Below are positions 49,750 through 58,279 of a stretch of 64,000 nucleotides of DNA, piece after piece (positions within the stretch are counted from its first letter, which is position 1; each line of letters opens with the position of its first letter). The DNA is from Manis javanica (taxonomy: Eukaryota > Chordata > Mammalia > Pholidota > Manidae), in NCBI RefSeq assembly GCF_040802235.1, contig NC_133158.1:40490001-40554000 (forward strand), in the 5' to 3' direction. The position numbers and the translations under genes were made by a program. The notes beneath the pieces are model-generated. The model had not been told where the DNA came from, made no database searches, and was given only the letters and a program-made list of their open reading frames with translations.

Positions 49750-51290
49750 TGATCCTGATAAAATTAATTGGGAAGGCTACTCCTTTTATCTTTTGGAAGA
49801 GTTCAGGTAGAATCGACAGTATTCTTTCCTTAAATGTTTAATAGAATTTGCCAGTGAAGCTATTTGGTCTTGGAGTTTTCTTTGTTGTAAGGTTTTTAAG
49901 TGCACATTCAATTTCTTGGATAGATACGGGACTATTTAGGTTGTATATTCTTGAATGACGTTGACTATTTCATCTAAGTTACCAAGTTTGTTGGTTTAAA
50001 GTTGATATCATTCCCTTGTGATCTTTCTCATGACTGTAAGAGCTATAATAATTCTTTCATTCCTAATATTGGTATTTTGTATCTTTGTTTTTAGTTTTTA
50101 ATATTCCTGATTGGGCTAGAGATTTATCAATTTTATTGCTCTCAAAGAAGCTGCTTTTGGTTTCATTGTGTTTTCTCTATTGTTTTTCTATTTCTATTTC
50201 TTGATTTTTGCTGGTATTTTAAATTACTTTCTTGCTTTTGCTCATTTTGAGTTTATTTTGCTCGTCTTTTCTAGTCTAAGGTGAAAACAGATAACTGAAC
50301 CCCAAATTTTCTTCTTTTTGAATATATGCATTTTGAGATATAACTGTCTCGACACTGCTTTAGCTGTGCCCCATCTATTGACATACTGTCTTCTCACTTG
50401 TATTCAATTCAAAACATTTTCTAATTTCTCTTTGCCTTCTTCTTTGAACCATAGATTGTTTAGAAGTGTATTGGTTAATTTTCTAACATGTGGGGAGTTT
50501 GCAGTTATTCTCTTCTTAGAAATGTCTAATTTAATTTCATAGGGGTCAGAGAATATATTGTCTAATTTCAATTCCTTTAAATTTGTTGAGGCATATTTTA
50601 TAAAGTGGAATAGTATTTTCAGTATATTCTGTGTGCACTTGAAAAGAACGTGTATTTTGTTATTGTTGGGTGGAGTGTTCTCTATCAACTAGGTCAAGGT
50701 GGTTGATAGTATTGTCCTTCCTGATCTATCTTCTCATTTGATTGATTACTGAGAAGCTAAAGTTGAATGACAAATGTGGATTTGTCTGTGTCTTCCTTCA
50801 GTTCTGTCTGTTTTTTGTTTTATGTGTTTTGACACTTTGTTGTTAGGTGCTTACACATTTAGGATTGTTAAGTTTTCTTGGAGAACCAACCAGTTTATCA
50901 TCACGTAATATCCACCTTTACCTCTGGTGTTATGTCTTTCTCTGAAATATACATTTTTTTATAATAACATAGTCATTTCAACTTTATTTGATTAGTGTTT
51001 GTATGCTATATTTTCCTATCTGTTTACTTTTAACCTATGTTTTTATATTTCATAATATAAATAGGGATTATTTTATACTAATCCCATAACAAGGATTTCT
51101 GGTAGATAGCTTATAGTTGAGTCTTGCATTTTTAATCTAATTAGAAAATCTCTGTCTTTTAATTTTGATGTTTAGACATTTTGCATGGAATGTAATTTTG
51201 GATATATTTAAGTATAAAATACCATCTTGCTAGTTGTGTTCTATTTGTCCCATCTGTTCTCTTTATTGTCTTTCTTCCTTTTAGGTTTAG
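49750..51290 (-). mobile_element. Old LINE-1 ORF2 5' half, antisense (part 2)
   Basis: Starts at the complement of the ORF2 segment (CTTTTGGAAGAGTTCAGGTAG; ATAGAATTTGCCAGTGAAGC) that lies only about 110-120 bases beyond the point where part 1 stops. It continues through the endonuclease side (CATAGATTGTTTAGAAGTG; ACTTGAAAAGAACGTGTAT). Broken in all frames. Confidence 0.75.
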
Positions 51291-51296
51291 TATGTT

Positions 51297-52395
51297 TTAT
51301 TTTTATTTTGGTATCAATATACAATCCCATGAGCAACATTGTGGTTACTACATTCCCCCTATTAAGCAAGTCCCCACACATAACCCATTACAGTCATTGT
51401 CCATCAGCATAGTAAGATGCTATAGAATCACTACTTGTCTTTTCTGTGCTATACTGCCTTCCCTGTGCCCCCCCAATGTTATGTGTGCTAATCGTAATGC
51501 CCCTTATTCCCCTTCTCCCTCCCTTCCCACCCACCCTCCTCAGTCCCTTTCCCTTTGGTAACTGTTAGTCCATTCTTGGATTCTGTGATTCTGCTGCTGT
51601 TTTGTTCCTTCAGTTTTTCTTTGTTCTTGTACTCCACATATGAGTGAAATCATTTGGTACTTGTCTTTCTCTGCCTGGCTTATTTCACTGAGCATAATAC
51701 TCTCTAGTTCCATCCATGTTGTTGCAAATGGTAGGATTTGTTTTCTTCTTATGGCTGAATAATATTCCATTGTGTATATGTACCACATCTTCTTTATCCA
51801 TTCATCTACTGATGGACACTTAGGTTGCTTCCATTTCTTGGCTATTGTAAATAGTGCTGTGATAAACATAGGGGTGCATCTGTCTTTTTCAAATTGGGCT
51901 CCTGCATTCTTAAGGTAAATTCCTAGGAGTGGAATTCCTGGGTCAATTGGTATTTCTATTTTTAGTTTTTTGAGGAACCTCCATCCTGCTTTCCACAATG
52001 GATGAACTAGTTTACATTCCCACCAGCAGTGTAGGAGGGTTCCCCTTTCTATGCATCCTCACCAGCATTTGTTGTTCTTAGTCTTCTCGATGGTGGCCAT
52101 CGAGGTGTGAGGTGATATCTCATTGTGGTTTTAATTTGCATTTCTCTGATAATTAGTGATGTGGAGCATCTTTTCATGTGCCCGTTGGCCATCTGAATTT
52201 CTTCTTTGGAGAAGTGTCTGTTCAGATCCTCCACCCACTTTTAAATAGGGTTATTTGCTTTTTGGGTGTTGAGGCATGTGAGTTCTTTATATATTTTGGA
52301 TGTTAACCCCATGTTGGGTGTGTCATTTACAAACATATTCTCCCATACTGTATGATGTCTTTTTGTTCTGCTAATGGTGTCCTTTGCTGTACAGT
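51297..52395 (-). mobile_element. Younger 5'-truncated LINE-1 inserted in the old LINE-1
   Basis: The T-rich start (antisense A tail) is followed by a 3'UTR and ORF2 C-terminus nearly identical to the copy at 61.18 kb (for example TTGTTGCAAATGGTAGGATT and TGGCTGAATAATATTCCATT). It ends at GTACAG (52394). Candidate target duplication: 51283-51297 and 52396-52410, sharing GTTTAGTAT. Confidence 0.85.
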
Positions 52396-52410
52396 AAGTT
52401 TAGTATTTTA

Positions 52411-53545
52411 AATTTTTGCATTTATTCTCTACTTTTGGCTCATATTTTTGAAGTTGATTGTTCTGTATGCACCTTTACTCTAACACAATCTACCTCTAGA
52501 TAATATTATGCCCCTCTATCTATAATATCAGGACTTAATAGCAGTGGACTTCCCTCCCCCACCCCAAACACACACTTCATGTTATTGTTGTCCTGTCTTA
52601 TTCTTACACATGTTAAAAATCCCAGAGTACATGGCTACTATGTTTGCTCTAGACAGTGAACTATCTCGTACTGACTTTTACATTCATCTTTGCTTTGGAT
52701 TAATTTCTAGAGCTATTCTTTTCCTTGTATAGACCCAGGTTTCTCTACACTCATAATCTTTGGTTTGAAGAAATTTTCTAAATTTTCTTGCAGTGCATGT
52801 CTGCTGTTAATCTCTCTCAGTTTTTGTTTATCTGTTTACTTCACTTTCATTTTTAGAAGATACTTTAAGTTCATAGTTTTGACAAGGTTTCTTTTAATAT
52901 TTTTAAAATGTCTTTCTATTGTCTTTTGGACTGTATGTTTCTAACTAGAACTCTGGTGGAATTTTTCTCTTTGTAGTATGTAGCATGTCTTTTACATATG
53001 GATTTTCAAGATTTCCTCTCTACTTCTGGGTTTTGGTAGTCACAATTTTTAATAAGATGCGTCCAGGTTATTTTTTACTTGTAGAGGGGAGAAATGTATC
53101 CTCTTGAGGTGCTCTGAGCTTTTTGAATCTATGGTTTTATGATTTTCATTATTTTTAGAAAGTTTCTCAGCTGTTACCTTGTCAAATATTTCTTCTGCTT
53201 TATTTTCTCTCTCCTCTCTTTCTAATTAGATGCAATGATGATTATTTGATATGTCCTAAAGCTCTTTGATGTTTTGTTGTTTTTTTTCCCACCATCTTTC
53301 TCTTTGTGTTTTCATATGGGCAATTTCTATTTACCTATCTCCAAATTCAACAACTCCACACCTGGCTGTGTCAAGTTAACTGATGAGCTGACTGAAGGAA
53401 TTCATCTTTGATATTGTAGTTTGGCTTATGTGCTGTCTGTTTAATTCTGGGTTACAGTTCCCATTGCTCATTGAAATCCCTCACCTGTTTATATATATAG
53501 TCCATATTTTACACTTGATCCTTTTACATACTGGAGCATTGTGAA
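52411..53545 (-). mobile_element. Old LINE-1, 5' part, antisense (part 3)
   Basis: Continues the interrupted old LINE-1 after the younger insertion. CTTGTCAAATATTTCTTCTG and ATTATTTGATATGTCCTAAA match the 5' region also seen at 46.2 kb. Confidence 0.6.
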
Positions 53546-53549
53546 TTAT

Positions 53550-54310
53550 ATATTTCTCATATATATTTGGTCTTTGTACATGGTTCCTGACTTGCAGGTC
53601 CCAAAACTCTTGGAATTTCCTAAGTGCTGAAAGTAACCAAGGTGCCTTTTGTTATGTTAATGAGGTGGGTTTTGGAAAGTACCTAAGGATAAGGCTGGTT
53701 GCCAAAAGAACTAACTCTGTGATTAGAGGCTTGGAACTTCCAATACCATCCCCTGACCTCTCAGGGGGAGACGGCTTGAGGTTGAACCAATTGCCAGTGG
53801 CTAGTGATGTAATGAATCATATCTCTGCAATGAAGCTTCCATAAAAACTCAGAAGGACTGGGCTGGGAGAGCTTCTGGGTTGTTGTACATGTGAAGGTGC
53901 AGAGAGACTAGCACAGCAGGAGGGGGCGTGGAAGTTCCATACCCTTTCCTCATGCCTTATCCTGTGCATCTCTTCCATCTGACTGTTCCTGAGTTACATT
54001 GTTTTATAATAAATCAGTGGTCTAGTAAGTAAAATGTGTCTCTGAGTTCTGTGGGCTGCTCTAGCAAATTAATCAAACCCAAGGAGAGTGTTTGGGGAAC
54101 CTCCGGTCTATAGCTTGTTGTTTAGAAACACAGGTGACAGCCTATTGGTGACTGGTGTCTCAGGTGGGGGCTGGGGGAAGTCTTACAGCTGACTGACTGA
54201 GCCCTTAACCTGTGGGCTCTGATACTGTTGCCAGGACACCCAGATGATGTCCCTAAGTATTGCTTATTGGGGGTGTGGGGAAGACTCCCTGACTCACACA
54301 TGTGCAAATT
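53550..54310 (+). mobile_element. LTR-like ancient repeat inserted in LINE-1
   Basis: An LTR-like order: GGTGCCTTTTGTTATGTTAA, TGAAGCTTCCATAAAAACTC, AATAAA at 54008-54013 in TTATAATAAATCAGTGGTCT, CTCTAGCAAATTAATC and GAGCCCTTAACCTGTGGGC. It is a known type of old mammalian repeat but I cannot name the subfamily. No coding sequence. Confidence 0.55.
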
Positions 54311-54319
54311 GTGTGCAAT

Positions 54320-55165
54320 ATACATATTAACCATAGTTATTTATTTAAGCTCTATATGCCCTATACAACTCAATGTTTCACTCCATCCCACAGGAAACTA
54401 TTATCCTACATTTAATATTTATTATACCCATGCTTTTATTTATAGATTTACCACACATTTACCCCTCATCATTCTACTGCATCTCTTAAAACTTCTTACA
54501 TATTTGCCACTTCTTTGACTCTTTTTTGCTGCATTCTGGACACTTTCTCTAGATCTGCCTTCTGATTTTTCTAATTCTCTCTTTAGCTGTGTCTAATATT
54601 CTGTTTAAGTTGTTCCCTTGGTATTAAATTTCCATTACTTGATTTTTTGTTTCCAGGAGTTCTGTTTGTTTCTTTAGGTATGTTTCTTTCTTCTATTTTA
54701 ATAAACTCTCACTCTGTTCTAATATTTACAGTCCTTTTTTGTATTTCTTTAAATATATTAACTTGTTCTCTTTTATAGTCACCATGCTGTCCATTATATT
54801 CCCCAGGACTTATTTATTTTATTACTAGAAGTCTGTACCTTTGACCACCTTCACCTATTTTACCCCAACCCCCACCCCAGACTTCTGGAAACCACCAATC
54901 TGTTCTATCTTTGAATTGGCTTTTTTGTTTTCTGTTTGTTTTTGGATTCCAAATATAAGTGAGATCATACAGTATTTATCTTTCTGTGTCTGCCCTATTT
55001 CACTTGTCATAGTTGTTCTAAAGTTTCTGTCTGATAGCTCCAACATCTGGGCCATTTTTGAGTCCAGTTTTGTTGGTTGCTTTGTGTCTTGACAACGGAT
55101 TGAATTTTCCTTGCTTTTTTGTATGTTTAATCATTTTTGATTGAATATCAGATATCATGTATTAA
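54320..55165 (-). mobile_element. Old LINE-1 5' region, antisense (part 4)
   Basis: GTCTGATAGCTCCAACATCT and TGTTGGTTGCTTTGTGTCTT continue the old LINE-1 5' region. A stretch at about 54840-55010 (CCACCAATCTGTTCTATC; AAATATAAGTGAGATCATAC) looks like a LINE-1 3' end set into it. Confidence 0.5.
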
Positions 55166-55169
55166 TCAG

Positions 55170-55940
55170 AGTGGACATGAACAGTGCTTCCCCCTGGCAG
55201 TGGGTGGGTCTCTTCTGCTGTCATGTCATCAGAGTGCTGGGGGAGGTTTGAAGCAATTTGCTGAGATGTTGACCTTGGTCTGGGTCTGGCAACCATGAGG
55301 CCCTTCAGGGCACCTAAGACCTCTCTGTGGCAGGCTGCAAGTGCCTCGCACTTAGGGTGGGGGCTGGGGGGCAGCATTGTTGCTCCACCCTAAGTTTTCA
55401 GCTGCCCCTCATGCCTGGCACACAGAGGGGGCCTCTACACACGTTTGCCTTCTTCCAGATGACTGATGCTGCTTGTGCAGCCACCGGCCAGGCTGTGTTG
55501 GGAGGCAGGAGGGCTGTCTGTCGCCCTGGCCCAGGGTCAGTCTGAGCAGGCCCCTTGGGCCTGGGACCTGGTGAGGAGAGTTTCTCAGGTGTTCTGCTGC
55601 TCCTCCCTGGAGGGCCGGATCCCACTTTGTACGTGCGGTGGGTTTGTGTGCGAGTTTCCTGCCCTCCCTGTTGCAGTGATCCTTGCAGGTACCATGTGGG
55701 ACTCAGGGCCCAGGCCTGATTCCCATCCTTCACTTGGGGAGAGGAACTTTTCCCTGTCCTTCCCCACCCACAGTGTGGGTCTCAAATGGCACACCCTTAC
55801 CCCTCCACCCACCAAGGACTCTGTGCTTCAGCTGAGCCTTTGGGAAAAACACTGTGGAGGAGGGGCTGCTGTGTTTATGACTGGCATGTGCCTTCAAGAA
55901 AGGACTTCAACCATATGTGAAGGTAAAACAGAGGCACAAC
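55170..55940. other. Downstream of KRTAP12 copy B, no gene seen
   Basis: GC-rich unique-looking DNA between the LINE-1 block and the end of the A/B shared 3' region. Confidence 0.4.
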
Positions 55941-55958
55941 TGCATGGGGAAAGCATGA

Positions 55959-55964
55959 TTTATT
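55959..55964 (-). other. Polyadenylation signal of KRTAP12 copy B
   Basis: AATAAA on the minus strand in the same context as copy A (CCAAATAAATCATGCTTTCC). The two 3' regions stay nearly identical until just past this point. Confidence 0.75.
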
Positions 55965-56214
55965 TGGCTCCCATGGGGTATGGTTTCCATGGGGACAGAG
56001 CAGGACCCTCAGGACCAGGGCTTCCCTGAGGGGATGTGCAGGTCACGGAGGAATCCAGATCATCCTGCCATGTTCTCCCCAAAAAGCTCAGAGGGTTTGT
56101 TGAGCATGTTTTCATTGGCCATGTGCAGAACCCAGAGGGCCACCAAGGATTCATTTTAGAGGGGAGCAAGTGTGGCCCTTGTGCACTGGGAGCAGCTGGG
56201 TAGGAGATGTGTGG

Positions 56215-56505
56215 TCAGCAGCAAGAAGGGGTGCTACAGGAGACGGGTCTGAAGAGCAGGGTGGGGCAGGAGGGCTGGCAGCACCTGGAGGACTGGCAGG
56301 AGGGGGCCTTGCACATGGCAGGCTTGTAGCTCACAGGCACACACACAGTGGGTCTGCAGCTCATGGGCATGCACACAGTGGGCCTGCAGCACACAGGCAT
56401 GCACAGAGTGGGCTGGCAGCTCACAGGCACACAGCAGGATGCCTGGCAGGGGCTGGGCGTGCAGCAGGCAGCCTGGCAGCCTGTGGAGCAGCTGGTGTGG
56501 CACAT
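56215..56505 (-). CDS. KRTAP12-family keratin-associated protein, 96 aa (copy B)
   Basis: An intact single-exon hair keratin-associated protein gene. An ATG two codons earlier (56511) is in frame, but the family start MCHTSC begins at 56505, so that start is chosen. The head is CSTGCQAACC and CQASCC, followed by ten-residue repeats (VPVSCQPTLC, MPVCCRPTVC, MPMSCRPTVC, VPVSYKPAMC) and the shared tail APSCQSSRCCQPSC and FRPVSCSTPSCC. There are 23 cysteines. One repeat has Tyr in place of Cys (VPVSYKPAM). It has one repeat more than copy A. An ATAAAAA element lies about 70 bases upstream and AATAAA lies 251-256 bases after the stop codon. It is divergent from copy C, starting about 1.15 kb away, the same head-to-head layout I recall for human KRTAP12-3 and KRTAP12-4, so it is in the KRTAP12-3 position. 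Confidence 0.87.
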   Translation of the reverse strand: MCHTSCSTGCQAACCTPSPCQASCCVPVSCQPTLCMPVCCRPTVCMPMSCRPTVCVPVSYKPAMCKAPSCQSSRCCQPSCPTLLFRPVSCSTPSCC

Positions 56506-56574
56506 GTCCATGTGGCGCTGGGCTGGTGTTCTGTGGAGGGTGGTGATGTCTGCAGGATCCTTCTCTGGGTGGCC

Positions 56575-56581
56575 TTTTTAT
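56575..56581 (-). promoter_or_regulatory. TATA-like element of KRTAP12 copy B
   Basis: The minus strand reads CAGATAAAAAGGCCACC. ATAAAAA is a weaker TATA than those of copies A and C. It lies about 70 bases before the ATG. Confidence 0.5.
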
Positions 56582-56929
56582 CTGGGTTGTGGGCGTCCCA
56601 GCAACACAGAAGCACAGCTGTTGACTTCCTCCTGGCTGTTTCCACCACGTTTCCCCAGTACCTTCTCATCCTGGGACGCACCTTCCTGTGTTATGCTCCA
56701 GCATAAATAAGTTTGGCTTTGAGGCCGATTTCTCCTTCTGTAAACAGAATGTTCCAGTTTGACTTTATATGGGTTTTGTGTTGTTTCTCCAGACCATTAT
56801 TGTGCACATAGCACGACTGGCTCAACTCAGAGTACTGTATCTTCTTATTTCTTTTTGTCTCATGCCATCAATGAAGACTTTGGGGCAATAATGTATTTTG
56901 AGCTTTTATTTATAAAGGAAAACATTAAG

Positions 56930-57118
56930 TAGGAGTCTGCAAGCTGAAGTCTATGGGACAAATCTGTCCTGCTGCCTGTCTTGTAAATAAAGTTTTATTG
57001 GAAACGGCCATACCCATTCACCTGTGTATTGTCTGGGGCTGCATTTGCATGAGACTGTGTGACTGCAAAGCCCAAAATACCATCTGCCCTTTACAGAAAG
57101 TTTGCCAACTTCTGCCTT
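56930..57118. mobile_element. hAT-like non-autonomous DNA transposon remnant
   Basis: GTAAATAAAGTTTTATTGGA, TGTATTGTCTGGGGCTGC and CCTTTACAGAAAGTTTGCC form a well-known old element with imperfect inverted ends (GTCTGCAAGCT and AGTTTGCCAACTTC). It lies between divergent KRTAP12 copies B and C. Confidence 0.55.
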
Positions 57119-57581
57119 ATAGAATAGAAATCTATATAAGAACTGATGTGTTCATGCAACAGATAGATTGCTATAAGGCAAAAGAGATGACCTACCCTTA
57201 TGAATCTTCTAGGGCAATGAATAAATGAGCAAATGACAATATTAATGCACAAAATAATTCCAGGGGGGTGCTGAATCCCAGAAAGGAAAAAGGTTCAGCA
57301 GATAGAGTAATGAAGGATGCTGGTGGGAAGGACCTTGAACATCATGATGTGGGGTCTCCTGTCCCCAACTGATGGAAGCTTCCCCATTCAGCCTGGACCT
57401 TGCTTCTAGGAGTCACAGGGCCTCTGAGTCACAGTGAGCCTCAGCGGAGGAGGAACTTCCCCAACTGAGTCACTTCACCCAGAGACTCCAGGAAGAGACC
57501 ACAGGGAGGGCCGAGGAGGAGAAACAACCAGGCAGCCAGCGGGAGGCACCATGTGGCTTGTTGCTATGGCGCCATGGCCTG

Positions 57582-57590
57582 TATATAAAG
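57582..57590 (+). promoter_or_regulatory. TATA box of KRTAP12 copy C
   Basis: CTGTATATAAAGGCCAC is a strong TATA box, 78 bases before the ATG of copy C. Confidence 0.75.
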
Positions 57591-57661
57591 GCCACACTGG
57601 GGAAGGAGCCTCCAGACCAGTCCTGTCCTCCACCCTGATCCCACCCCAGCCCCACACCACC

Positions 57662-58011
57662 ATGTGCTGCACCAGCTGCTCCTCCGGCTGCCAGGCGCCC
57701 TGCTGTGTTCCCAGTACCTGCCAGGCGCCCTGCTGTGTACCCAGCCCCTGCCAGGCATCCTGCTTTGTGCTCAGACCCTGCCAGACAGCTTGCTGTATGC
57801 CTGTGAACTGCAAGCCTGTTTACTGCATGCCTGTGAGCTACAAGCCGGGTCTATGCACACCCATGAGCTGCAAGCCAGCTTTATGCACGCTTGTGAGCTG
57901 CAGGCCCATTGTGTGCATGGCCCCTGCTGCCAGACCTCCAGGTGCTGCCAGCCCTCCTGCCCCACCCTGGTCTGCAGACCTGTCCCCTGTGGCACCCCTT
58001 CCCGCTGCTGA
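57662..58011 (+). pseudogene. KRTAP12-family locus with one frameshift (copy C)
   Basis: The reading frame begins MCCTSCSSGCQAPCC at 57662 and continues through CVPSTC, CVPSPCQASC and ten-residue repeats (MPVNCKPVYC, MPVSYKPGLC, TPMSCKPALC, TLVSCRPIVC). At the four-C run 57921-57924 the frame is lost. The next frame then carries the normal family tail, CCQTSRCCQPSCPTLVCRPV and a stop at 58009-58011. One extra C would restore an ORF of about 116 codons. Read as it stands, the frame runs on to about 58273 with an Ala/Pro-rich, cysteine-free tail. TATATAAA lies 78 bases upstream and AATAAA at 58272, so expression signals look intact. It is in the position of human KRTAP12-4, divergent from copy B. 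Either a young pseudogene, an allele, or a homopolymer sequencing error. Confidence 0.8.
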
Positions 58012-58271
58012 GCCCATGGCCCCCCAGAACCCCTCCTCTGTGGGGTCAGAAGTAGCTGGCTCTCTGAACTCCTACAAGGCAGCCCAGACATCTTCCACTT
58101 CAGGCCTTCTGGACCCGAATAGACTACCTTGCAGCAAGCCTGCTCCATCCCAGCCGTCCAGCCTGAGGGGCCCAGCCCCCATCCCCTGGCCCCAGCCCTG
58201 GTCATGCACACGGCACCCACCCTGCCTGGTGTGGAGTGTCCAGGCTCTGCAGCTTCCAGAATCGAAGGCCT

Positions 58272-58277
58272 AATAAA
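58272..58277 (+). other. Polyadenylation signal of KRTAP12 copy C
   Basis: AATAAA in CCTAATAAATGCCAG, about 260 bases after the family stop codon. The 3' region differs from that shared by copies A and B. Confidence 0.65.
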
Positions 58278-58279
58278 TG

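Noticed and set aside
56505..56511. Two-codon longer start for KRTAP12 copy B (MDMCHTSC)
   Set aside because: KRTAP12 proteins begin at MCHTSC or similar, and copies A and C start at the equivalent codon.
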